Shown: in pieces, positions 22,940 to 33,518 of the stretch
Position numbering within the stretch: position 1 is the stretch's first letter
How the letters are laid out: each line of letters begins with the position of its first letter
Assembly (NCBI RefSeq): GCF_051622035.1
Contig: NC_135362.1
Coordinates: 11,659,501-11,723,500, forward strand
DNA length: 64,000 nt
Reading direction: 5' to 3'
From: Arctopsyche grandis
Lineage: Eukaryota; Arthropoda; Insecta; Trichoptera; Hydropsychidae
Translations under genes and position numbers: made by a program
Notes under the pieces: model-generated
Database searches by the model: none
The model's input: only the letters and a program-made list of their open reading frames with translations
What the model was told of the DNA's origin: nothing

Positions 22940-24261
22940 AGTTCATTCACTAGCATTGTGATCAGTCCCATTAGGGTACCCATTTGGTGTATGAGAGTGT
23001 CCATTTTTTCTGCCTGTTTTCGGATCAGTTCGTGGAGCAGATCTCCGGGTATATGGTGTGGTTCCATTTCGTTGGCTCCATTCTTCACAACATCGGCGTA
23101 CTGTCTTTGCTTTTTTCCATCTTGCTTAGTTTGGTTATGCTCTATATCTTGCGCTTGCTAGCTGGCTTGTACGGGGATTATTTCGTTGTAATGATTTGTT
23201 ATTTTGTCTTGAAGTGGTTGATTTCTTGTTTTTCCTTTTCTTTTCATGATTTCTAAGTAAACGTTGCAGCCTTTGTAGTTTGCTGGGTGTTCATTGTGAC
23301 ATAATGCACATTTGGCTGGTGTGTTTTTGTCTGTTTTAGGACATTCGGATGTTTTGTGTCCTTCGGCGCATTTCACGCATCTAAACGGGCGCATGCAATT
23401 ATTTTTTGTATGTCCGTACTGCTGGCATCTGTAGCATTGGACAATTGTTGTCTTTTTTTTGGGTTCTTCGATTACAATTTTTTGATGGAAAATATTTGTA
23501 ATTTGCTTAGCTATTTTATTATTTTCACCAGGTTCCAAGTTTACAAAGAATGTAGATGTGGGTATTTTATTAGGGCCGTATTTACAGTTAATAATTTCCT
23601 CCTTGATTTTGTTGCCGGTTGCCTCTATTTCATTTTTGATAATTTCCAGTGGAGTTGAGGGATGAAGATTTTTTATCACTATTCTTGTACACCTTTCTTC
23701 TTTTTTCGTAAATGTGTGTCCAATTAGTGCATTTGATCTTACCAAATCTATTACCTTTTTGTATGTGCTTGCATTCTTACATGTTATAATGATTTGGTTT
23801 TTTGTGGTGGACTTTATAGAAAAGTCCTCCTTATTTGTTGCTGTTTCGAATAGCTCTATCATCTTGGAAATATCTTTAATCCCATATAAAAATATTGGTG
23901 GGGGTTTGTTTACTTTTTTCTGTGTTGGGAAATCTTGATCATTGCAGTCTTGATTAAGCGACGAGTATCTATTTTTAAGTTTGATTCGTGACTCTGGAGA
24001 CGGTGATTCCAGATTCCGCTTTTTGCTTCTCTGGGTGGGAACTTGCTGCCATTCAGGAGCCCTTTTTTCCTCCTCTGTCCTCTCTGTGAACACGAAGTCA
24101 CTTGTTGGATTGTCTCCTGTGGAATTACATCTCCCGCGATGTAGGAATTGTTCGTCGAGCTTCCTCTGAATTAGTTTGGTGGAACTTGAAGTAGCAGGTC
24201 GTGTGGTCGTTAGTGTAGGAGTTGTAGAGGTATTTATGGTTGTTTCGGGCATTGTGTACAT
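22930..24261 (-). pseudogene. LINE ORF1 (gag-like zinc-knuckle protein) with one nonsense codon
   Basis: ATG at 24261. The frame includes a pre-C2HC-like domain (TRIVIKNLHPSTPLEIIKNE) and three zinc knuckles at its C-terminal part: CYRCQQYGHTKNNC, CVKCAEGHKTSEC and CALCHNEHPANYKGC. It is interrupted by TAG at 23158-23160, but the same frame stays open for a further 75 codons (including KQRQYADVVKNGA) to TAA at 22930. ORF1 proteins of jockey elements bind the element RNA and assemble the RNP. Confidence 0.85.
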
Positions 24262-24375
24262 ATACTTGGTTGATTTATTTTATTTAAATATTTAAATATT
24301 GAGTATTGCAATTTTGCCTCCGACGTGCGGCATGCCGCACGGCGGTAGTGTCTTATCACGTGCACCAGCATTTTT

Positions 24376-24590
24376 TGTTTATTGTTTTTATTATAAAATA
24401 TAGTAAATTAGAATATAGCAATAATAAGAATGGAAGGGGTGGGTTAAATGGTTAAATGGTAAAGAACTATCGAGCACCGACTACGCGACCGATTTCGATG
24501 GGTAGCGCGACGCGACTCTTCTGCGCGCGCACATTAATACGAGAGGAAAAGCCTGTTCCTCTTGTGCCTGTTGTATCCTGCTCGCGCAAA
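24376..24590. other. Unassigned sequence between LINE and nested repeat block
   Basis: About 200 bp including a CG-rich patch at 24465-24535 (GCACCGACTACGCGACCGAT, GGTAGCGCGACGCGACTC). I did not recognise it as gene or repeat. Confidence 0.3.
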
Positions 24591-25192
24591 TTAAGTGAGT
24601 ATGTACCGTTTACCATGCACCCTTTTTATTATTATAGGGGGGTTGAAGGTGTTGGACCTTTTCCCAGCCTATGGAAATTCAGTTGAATTTTGAAGAGGAT
24701 CTTTATTACTCGATTAATACAGGTGTATTTGTATGTACAGCGAAGTAGGTAAAGGATTCACTGGAACGAGCTAGGTCGAGTTCCTGAAGCTCACTGGCAT
24801 CTGGGGACGATGCACTGGTTTATAAAGGTGTTGCTTGAGCAACGCGTAGCTGGGCTGGTGAGATCACGTTCTGGAAGATTCCGACGGGGTCGAGGTCTTC
24901 CTTTGTGTTCGATGCTCGATGCGTAGTTGTGCAGCTCCTTGGGATTTCCCGTGTACTCGTGATTGCGTATCTGGAGCGAGTCGAATCGCCTTTATGGGTA
25001 AGCTGGACGAAGTATTTCGGCCACGGCTAACTTTCGTGTACGAGAAGAGGACACGATGATGTCATTTGTACAGATTAAGTTCGATGAGGGAAATAGGTGA
25101 TATCACAAGTCGTGCTATATCTCTACATTATCTTTCGACTTTCGATCTTTGCGTTTTCGGGCGTTTCAAATTTGGGTCCGTGAGGTAGACCC
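24545..25192 (-). repeat. Dispersed repeat split by an insertion (related to 53929-54220)
   Basis: Minus strand: GGGGTCTACCTCACGGACCC...CGAAAGATAA (25129-25192), then, after a 490-bp interruption, AAAAAGGGTGCATGGTAAAC...CTCACTTAATTTGCGCGAGC and AGGATACAACAGG (24555-24630). The second copy at 53929-54220 has the same parts joined without the interruption. Confidence 0.6.
24636..25126 (+). mobile_element. Solo-LTR-like insertion with ATTAT duplication
   Basis: A 491-bp segment flanked by ATTAT (24631-24635 and 25127-25131) interrupts a repeat that is continuous at 54010-54035, so it is an insertion. It begins AGGGGGGTTGAAGG, which looks like a polypurine tract, followed by TGTTGGACC and ends in GCTATATCTCTAC(A). 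TG...CA ends after a purine tract suggest a retroviral-type LTR on the + strand, but the purine tract lies inside the inserted unit, which is odd for a simple solo LTR. No coding capacity. Confidence 0.5.
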
Positions 25193-25268
25193 CGGGTGTA
25201 GATATCGGTATTGTGGACGTAGGCACTGCGTCTTTCTCACACGTCCACGCTACATACATATTATGTAC

Positions 25269-25505
25269 GGTAAACGGACTACTAGTCATATGTGAACCAG
25301 TCACAGGACAACTGGTCGCTTTAGATAGGTCACACGTGATCACCCGTCACACTAAAACTGGTCACGAGAAAGCTGGTCACACCCTAAAATCGGTCACGAG
25401 AAAACTGGTTGACCGATTTTAGTGTGACGGGTGATCACGTATGACCGATCTAGAGCGGCCGGTTATCCTGTGACCGGTTCACATTTGACTAGTAATCACC
25501 GAACC
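25269..25505. mobile_element. Hairpin (foldback) MITE, family 2 (second copy)
   Basis: Starts GGTAAACGGACTACTAGTCA and ends GACTAGTAATCACCGAACC, with the same ACTGGTCAC-rich arms as the copy at 2504-2774 but a shorter centre. No clear target duplication was found for this copy. Confidence 0.82.
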
Positions 25506-25506
25506 A

Positions 25507-26190
25507 TTATTTATTTATTTATTTATTTTAAACAGACCATTGTGGCATAACAGGAATTCCTAAAGCGCCACAATGGTCAAAAAATATAACACAAAAAAGA
25601 AAAAAAACAAAATAACAATTAAACATAAACATAAATACATCCATACATACATAAAAAATAGCATTTAATAATAACAGATGAAGTAAAAATATCAAATAAA
25701 ATATAGCATAAGGAATGCCTTGCACCTACAGCCAGTTTCAATAAATATGTAAGAAACAACTACAAATACAAAACATCCCTGTAAGGCCCAAATGGAAGAG
25801 AGTTATTCAAAATTTCACTCATAAATCACAATCAATCATGAAAACAATGATGAGCGCAGACTACCAGATAAATGGGTTAGAGTAATTTCCGACAATTTAC
25901 GCTCACTAAGGTGGAAAATATCACATTCAGTCTCGGCAGCAACGATTTCATTAAGAAGTCGGATAGCTCTTGGAATAGGAGCTATTCGAAAAAGGACTGT
26001 GCGGGCAGGAGGTACAGCCAGCAAATGATGATGTCTACCACGCACATAGTGATTAGGGACATAAAGCCCCAACTGCTCCAGCAACAACGGGCATGACGTA
26101 TTACCACGTAAGAGCAGGAGAACGAAACGAATTAATGAGAAGTTTCTCCGAAGTTCAAGGGAATTATACCCAAGCATGCCCAAAAGGAAT
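25507..26190 (-). mobile_element. 5'-truncated non-LTR retrotransposon, 3' end (second family)
   Basis: The minus strand at 25836-26183 encodes a reverse transcriptase C-terminal tail (SLELRRNFSLIRFVLLLLRG, LYVPNHYVRGRHHHLLAVPP, ARTVLFRIAPIPRAIRLLNE) ending in a stop. An AT-rich 3' UTR follows, finishing in a (TTTA)n / (TAAA)n tract at 25507-25528. The RRxFxLxxFxFxLLxG...RxxxLFxxSPxxRxxxxxN layout is that of CR1/jockey-type LINEs. It differs from the 8530/62232 family. Confidence 0.75.
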
Positions 26191-26344
26191 TATGTACATA
26201 TGTATGTTAAAAATTAATAAAATATTATTTTGTTATTTTTTAATTTTGTTATTTGTTTTTATATTTAAATTCATGTATATAGTGATTTTGTTTGCATTGA
26301 ATAGACGAGCGAATCATTTGTCAGAGAGAGGAGTAGTGTTGATT

Positions 26345-26775
26345 TAGCGCAGTGCTGAGCGCGGCGCGGCGCACGTGCTACTTGTCTATGGGCCACGTTG
26401 ACGGCCGTTTGACGTTTGCTTGTTGTGGCGGCCGCCCCCCTCGACCAGCCGCCCCCGGCAGCGGCCTGCGCCACCCGCCCACACCTTGCCATCGCGTTCT
26501 CCGACTACGTTCGCGTCAGCATCTCGGCACGAGCGTTGTCTGTCAAGACTCGCGACCCGCCAGCGTCCAGCTCCCGTTCCCGTTCCCGTTCCCGCTCCCG
26601 CTCCCGTTCCCGCTCCCGCTCCAGCTCCAGCATCAGCTCAGATGGTCGCAGGCCGGCCGGTGGGCGCGCGCCCTCCCCTCCCCGCGAATGTCTCTCACCG
26701 CTCGCACTCGCACTCGCACTCGCACTCGCACTCGCACTCGTCTCTCTCCACTCGTGGTTCTCCCTTCGCCGCAAA
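26345..26775 (+). promoter_or_regulatory. GC-rich promoter / 5' UTR region of SPT20 with hexamer repeats
   Basis: A CpG-rich island of about 430 bp in an AT-rich window, ending at the proposed SPT20 start codon (26776). It holds two hexanucleotide arrays: CGTTCC/CGCTCC from 26572 to about 26622 and CGCACT from about 26698 to 26741. Open frames across it in all three plus frames are Ser/Arg- or Pro/Ala-rich repeats and I read them as artefacts of the hexamers. Confidence 0.6.
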
Positions 26776-29700
26776 ATGAATGGCCTGGTAGCAGCGGCTG
26801 CCGAAGCCGAGGTTATACCCCACACATTTATACATCTATTCGCACTCTCATTACACACTCCATCGTTCAAAGCCTTTAATTCACTCCCCAAACACTGTCA
26901 TGTAAATAAATACAAAGCGATGCATTATATGTATCTATATGTGTGTGTGTGTGTGTGTGTGTGCGTCATATGTTTGTTGTATTTGTATATAATGCCGTAA
27001 TTTGGGAATTTCTGATGTTTTCAAAGTCTATTTGCATATTGATGATTTCAATTGCTCGTATTTCTCTCAACGAAGCTACCTCCATATACATACATATATA
27101 TATATATAGCTATCTACATTGTGAATACATTTTGTCGCGTTTGAAAACAAACTCGTCGAATTAAATTATGGTAAACAAGACTGCATATAATTTAGTTGCA
27201 TTTGAACGCTTTCTCCGAGTGGATTTTGTCCTTTTGGAGAAATTACCACATATTTGAAATATGTGCAACGAAGTAATCGATTAATATTTCATAAACTATA
27301 AGAATATCGATGTAATTTTGCCTGATAGAACCAACCCACGCCTCTAATACATTTTGCCACTTCATTTTTTATACAAGTTGTAAATTCATCTTTTTATAAT
27401 GTAATGTAACACTTTTCAAATAGTATTTAGCTAGCGTGAGTAATATAATCACCAGTATTTTTTTGATGACTATACAATATGCGACTATACAAAGGAATGA
27501 AATTCAATATAGCAGTGGATATTTTAGCCATTATCAAATTTAATGCTTACATTGTACAAAGTTGTTCTTGAAATTGCTTGTATGATTTTATAAACGTTAA
27601 TATATTTGAAGTGTGATTGTGAAATATATTCATAGATGCATTGTTTATATGTTTGCATATGTGTAACAAATTGATGAAATTATTATTTTTTTATTTCAGG
27701 CTATTTTGAAACGAGCTAGATGGAATACGCAATCTCTCGATTTCAATAATGATATGGATAGTAATGATGGGTCTTTGGATCACAGTGTCGGAACTTGGGA
27801 TACAGATCAACAGTATTTCGGAAACATTGGACGAAAGAGGCCCATCGAACAATATTCATCTCACAATTTTTCGCCCGGAAAGCGAGAGCAATCATCTCAA
27901 AGTTCTAGTCCCGTAAAAAAGAAAGCTAAATTCAACATACACGAAAAATTGCGTGAATTGTACGAGGAATTCAGTTCGGATGATGCACTGCAGGCAAATT
28001 ATGTTAGATTCAATTTTAACGACATAGATTGTGAATTTTAAATATATTATTAGTGTATTAACATATGTTTTCTGGCCTTTCAGCAAGGACTAAAAATTAA
28101 TTCGTATTTATTAGAAAAATTGTTATCCAGAATCAATTTGAATGTTTTAATCATCAATTTGTATCCGGGGAACAAAGGATATTCTATATCCTTGAAACTT
28201 AATGGCGATACACAAATGCTCTCTCCTCCGACTGATGGCACAAGTGTAAGTGTTTAACCAGTGCATTTTAATTGCGAAAGTCGTAATATATAATGTGAAT
28301 ATTTTTTCAGAGTAACGGTCGCTCGGAAGAAACGTTATTAGAAACAGCAACATGGCCGTATGAAGAGGAAGACTTACTTAGTTATATTGACAATGAAGAA
28401 TTACCTATAGTTTTATTGGATCTTTTAGAAGCTGAATATTCTTCGTTATTTTATTCAGGCTGTATTATTGCTCAAATAAGGGACTACAGACAGGCATACC
28501 CAAGTTTTGTATGTGATACGCACCACGTTTTGCTCAAGCCTACTACTCAGGTATCTTGATATTTTAACAATGAATGTACTACTTTTTAATAATGAATACC
28601 GACCTAACCCGTATGAATAATATTTTTACCACTATAAACTTCATGAACTGAACTACCCTTCATACAATCTGGATCTTAGTCTATATGATGGTCGTCTCAT
28701 CTTTAAATTAAGATAAATTTTGAATGTAAAATGCATGGAAACCATTGACATTGACATTTACCAAACTATCGCTGACTGTTTTAAAAAACCGTTGGTGAAA
28801 ATCTTCAACGAAGGCTAATCAAACTTGTTTCACGATCTTAATGTATGGATGTCAATATTACTATTTCCAAAAGATATACATATTTACATTGTGGTGACAA
28901 GGATTTTGAGTTATAAATTGTTTTACTAACGATACAAAAATAATGATACGAATATGCTTTAAAAAAATTGTGCAGTTGTCAAAATACTACTAGCATGTTT
29001 TGAACCCTTTTTGCAAAACTCAAATTATTGTATTTTAGTTAAATATTAGGGTAAAATAATTAATGCTGAGATATTTTTTTTTTTATTGTAGAGTATTATA
29101 AGCGATGTGAATGCAATTGCTCGTGCTGGGTCATGGGGTCGAGAAGAAAGACTTTTATTAGAATCTGCCGTCGTACTTGCGACTGCACCACCGTTGTGTT
29201 TAGAGCCTCGACCCGCTATTGGTCTTTTGGCAGCTCGACTTCATCATCAGAGGCATTTATTAGCCACACCTGATATAAGACGCCAAGCGAAAAGATATTC
29301 ACAGGTGAAAATATGATTCGTTTTTACTTTATTTCATTTGTATCATTGTGATTCATATGAATAATAAGCAATTTTTTTTGTATTTATAAATTTATAGGTA
29401 GCTATAAATCGGAAACGAAGATTAGATCAATTTACCCAGTATCGTGGACTCGGCTTATTAGATTTGATCAATAAACAAAAAGGAAAGTCTACGTCGATGC
29501 GAAATGCATCATCGAGTACTCCAGTCCCACGAGCCTCTTCAAAGTATCCCAAGAAACCTAGCGAGGTGTGGAGCTGGCTTATATATTTGCATCTAGCAGT
29601 GTGAATAGTGAATGTTTTAACGCTTGATATTGTCAATTATAGGTTTTGCGTGCAGTGCTTGCGCCGCGTGTGGAAAGTCCCCCGTTGACTGCGCCGCCTG

Positions 29701-32700
29701 ATGTTGGCAATATAGTGGCTAGATTGGCAAGGGCCTACGATCGACCACGTCCTATGTCCGACTGTGCGCCGCAGCTTATCGAAGAGTATGTGTTGGAGAC
29801 AGAGCGAGCTCCAGCTCCCTCAGCTGCTGTCAATTCTAACGCTGCACCGGGAGTTTTTCATATCAAACTTAGTATATTGCAACGACCGTCGAATCAAGAA
29901 TATCTCGGTGAATTGTATGTGGACAGGGATCACGTTGAAGGGGAACGCAATGGATCTGCTTGTAGATTCCCTTTAGGTATTTATATTATACTAGCTAATT
30001 TATAGTGTGATATAACAGTATAAGAGAATCATTTCTGTATGATGTTGAATATTTACTTACATATGTCGAAATTTTCGTTTGTAGGTACTCGTGCACATGC
30101 AAATAGGTACATACAGCAATTCACTGAAATATTTACGGAAGAGGGCAGAAAGTCCGTTCGTATCAAACATCTTGTGCCCGGTCAATTACCAAGAGTTTCT
30201 TATACCGCCGGCATGAGGGAAATGGTAGTTGTATATTATTATGATTCTATTTCAATATGTATATTATATATGGTTTTTTTTGTGACAGTATATAATAATT
30301 TTAGGGTCAAGCGCAGTTGGCTATGCAAGCGCGAGCTCAATCTTTAGCTGCCGCAGCAGCTGCTACTCCAGCACCGTTAACAAAGTAATTAGATTGTTTA
30401 ATGTTTATACAAATACAAGCGAAGTATAATTTAACACGTTCAATTGCGTTTTAGCAATGGTGCTACGACTACAATTCAAGCGGGTGCTAGCGGTGGAATT
30501 GTATCGCAACATGGACTTGTCGGTGCAATAAAAGTACCTCCGCCTTCACCCGCTGTGCCGTCTCCTACTGGAATCGTAGCAGCTCCAACGCCTTCACCGG
30601 AAGTCGTCTTAGTCACTGGACCTCCCACTGCTACAAGGAGAACTATATCTGCTAATCTACCATTGCTTGTATGTTACAATTTTAATTAGAACATGGATTT
30701 TAACAATTTTAATCCCACGGGGCCGGACACATTTTAACACTATAGAATCTTTTATTCACTATCGGCGAAAATTGTTAAATTATATATGTATGATATTTTT
30801 TGATATATGGATATGCATACATATATATGATTTTTTTTATTTTTTCCTTTCATTTTCCCTTTTGTTTTTTTTTTATAAATCTACTAAGAACTATTTCTAC
30901 TAACATGACATAAGTTTCCACAGTAAAAAGTTCGTAATAAAAGATTTATAATTATTCAAACTCAAAAATTATTATTTTGATAAATAAATTTTTGTATTTA
31001 TTAATTTTTCTTTTCATTTATTATTTCTACAACCTATTTATAATACTACTTATTACACTATATATCATGGAGCTGACATTACAAAAGAATTAATACCAGC
31101 CGATATAAAAAATACAATAAATACTACCATTTTTGTAAGAAATGCCTTGGGAGTATTTCGCATGTAATTCGCAAAATAGTTTGGGATTAAAGGGTGAAAC
31201 ATTGCTACTCTGATTTGGAATGTTTTCTGTCAATTTTAGCAAGCACAGTTGCAAGCAGGACCGCAGACAGTTCAGCAACTTCAAGCGAATCAAGCTCCAG
31301 TAGGTAGTCCGGTGCAGTCCGTACCTAGTCAGCTGGAGCAAGCGGTCGCAGGACTTAAACAACAAACGCAAACACTAAACACCATACAGCATTTGCAATT
31401 ACATCAATCGGGGCTCAAACACCAAAGTGGCGATCAGCTGCAGACTGTTCATATCACCTCACCGCAGGCGACGAGTCAACTGCAACAACTTCAAAACGCT
31501 CAGCAGACGGCCAATCAGCTATTAGCCCAGCAACTTACCAACCCACCGCAGCCCATCAACCCTCATAAGCTACAATCGGCGATCATTCACATTCAGCATC
31601 CACTTTCAAGTCAATTGCTACAGCAAAAGGTTGGAACGAGTCAACCGCAAATTCAGACGCAGGGTCAACACGTGACGTTGCAAACTCAGTCTGGAATCGC
31701 GTTGCAAGGTCAACCTAGTATATCGATACAAGGGCAGCAAGGAATCAGTGTTCCGGGTCAACAGAGTATATCTCTGCAAGGGCAGCAAGGAATCACACTC
31801 CAAGGTCAAACGGTCACTTTACAAAATCAAGCGTCCATGAATTTAGTGTCGCAACAGAACAATAGTGTGTCTAATTCGGTGGGTCAAATCCAAAAAGTTG
31901 CACCACTAAAACAAAGGACTACCAATCCCGCCATCAGTGCATTAGTTACTAGTCTTATGAATTCGGCTCAACAGTTCCAGCAGCAAGTTGGTTTGTATAC
32001 CGTTGAAATGCTTAAGAATATATTATAAGAGTGTTGTATTGTATGTTTTTAACATTAAGTTATTCATTTCAGCTGCAAGTGCCGCTGCTAAGTCAAACCC
32101 GAATTCTAACAACGTTCAGAATGCTACTGCGAGTAATGCTACTATTTTAAATCTGCTGAATAGTGCACCGGCAGCAATGACTAAAACTTCAGCGGGAGGA
32201 ACGACGATTGCAGAAGGTGTTGCAAATAAAAAGTCTGCTCCACAATCTGCTCTGCTAGAACGCTTGATGGCTCCTCCGGCACCGTCGACTCAAACGCAAC
32301 CTACGGCTCAGTCTTTGGGAATTATGTCACAGTTACAAAATTTGCAGGTATTTAATGTACATATAGGTATTCTTTTAACGTTCTTTATAATATTTTTTTC
32401 GGTCACATATATACACAATGTTGTTTTTAGGTTCAAATTCCTGGATTGCCACAACCAATATCTCTATCGCTGAACGTGTCTACGGCTGGCGGAGGATCTA
32501 CCGGTCTGTTGGTATCTGTTCCTGTGTCACAGCCAACACCACCGTCGACACAGAGTCTTCTATCTCTCCCTATTGGTAAGTAAAAATTCGGATGTGACCA
32601 ACCCATGACTTTATCTATGTATTTGAGGAATATAAAAAAGTCACAAAACAAAATTTTATTTTGAACTGTACAGACATATTCACACATACCGGCAGCATTA

Positions 32701-33332
32701 TGAAATACTAATAGCTATGACAGCATTTTCGATACAAATTGAGCGCAAATGTATGGAAACTTGCACAAGACAAAAGTTCTACTTTCGGTTGTCGGATTTT
32801 ATTAAAAAAAATTTCGATAGGACTAACGGTGTGCAAAAAATTCTCAAAATACACAGACACATTTTTTCTAGATCATAAAAACATTATCAGTGATCGATTC
32901 CGAGTTCGAATCAGTCAAAATCTTGAGTACGAATTTTCGCATGATCACACAACTTCATCTATTGTTACTACGTACATAGATAAAGTAAAAAGGACATATG
33001 TATATGTATTTAATTTATTTTATTTTAATTTTTATAACATTTTCGTACAGCTCATCTTATGACCAGTGGGGTGAAAGCTGGCACCCCTTTGCAGTTGGTC
33101 GCTCAACGTCCTAGGGTTGCGCCAAGGCAGTTATCCACTAAATTACCCAATTCTACAGTTCCAGGTAGGCTCTTGTGAAAAAATTTTCAAAAGACATCTT
33201 ATTAAAAAAAGTTTTTATATATGATTATTTTTTTATTTAGCTGGTCCAGTGCAATATATTGGCCAGCAAGCAGCGGCGAGTCTTGGTCATCAGCAGCGTA
33301 GACGTTCGAATCCTAATGAACCTAATAAGTAA
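26776..33332 (+). CDS. Spt20: SPT20 homologue, SAGA complex subunit (15 exons)
   Basis: Exons: 26776-26811, 27700-28002, 28084-28245, 28311-28550, 29092-29304, 29398-29565, 29643-29976, 30085-30224, 30305-30384, 30455-30668, 31240-31990, 32073-32347, 32431-32575, 33051-33164, 33241-33332 (stop TAA). All junctions are phase-compatible, giving 1088 residues. The Spt20 domain is clear: VLIINLYPGNKGYSISL, WPYEEEDLLSYIDNEELPIV, LLDLLEAEYSSLFYSGCIIA, QIRDYRQAYPSF, and later ERLLLESAVVLATAPPLCLEP. A LGLLDLINKQKGK motif follows, and the C-terminal half is Gln/Pro/Ser-rich, as in metazoan SPT20 (SUPT20H/p38IP). SPT20 is a structural subunit of the SAGA histone acetyltransferase coactivator. The first exon (MNGLVAAAAEAE, joined to AILKRARW) is inferred from phase and resemblance to the start of vertebrate SPT20; its donor GTTATA is weak. 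The remaining exons are secure. Confidence 0.92.
26940..26963 (+). repeat. (GT)n microsatellite in SPT20 intron 1
   Basis: An uninterrupted run of about 11-12 GT dinucleotides. Confidence 0.9.
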
Positions 33333-33512
33333 TGTAGGTAAAGCTTTAGCAATTTATAATGTGAAAATTGATGTTTGATAGTTTTACGACGACTGATTTG
33401 TGGTATGGTTTTAATTTCAGAAAATCAATGGTGCACACGTCACAACGATGAAAGTAGATTAAATATATTTTTACCTGATTGTGTTAATATAATATATGTA
33501 TGAATCAATGAT

Positions 33513-33518
33513 AATAAA
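33513..33518 (+). terminator. Likely SPT20 polyadenylation signal
   Basis: AATAAA 181 bp downstream of the stop, followed by a T/GT-rich sequence. A possible 3' UTR intron (33337 to 33420: GTAGGTAAAG ... TTTAATTTCAG) lies between the stop and the signal. Confidence 0.5.

Larger units (their letters stand above)
20055..24375 (-). mobile_element. Near-complete jockey-clade non-LTR retrotransposon (inactivated)
   Basis: Minus-strand element with a 5' UTR (about 24262-24375), ORF1 (gag-like, three zinc knuckles), ORF2 (AP endonuclease plus reverse transcriptase, no RNase H seen), a short 3' UTR and an A-rich tail near 20055-20080. The ORF1 stop and ORF2 start overlap in ATGTCAATAA (22930-22939). 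The 5' boundary is uncertain; I saw no clear target duplication. Confidence 0.82.

Noticed and set aside
26352-27000. Overlapping plus- and minus-strand frames of 100-190 residues (Ser/Arg or Pro/Ala repeats)
   Set aside because: They are produced by hexanucleotide arrays in the SPT20 leader; three frames are open together and none has a conserved domain.
31249-32028. Gln-rich frame as a separate gene
   Set aside because: It is exon 31240-31990 of SPT20 plus intron read-through; flanking splice sites and phases place it inside that gene.
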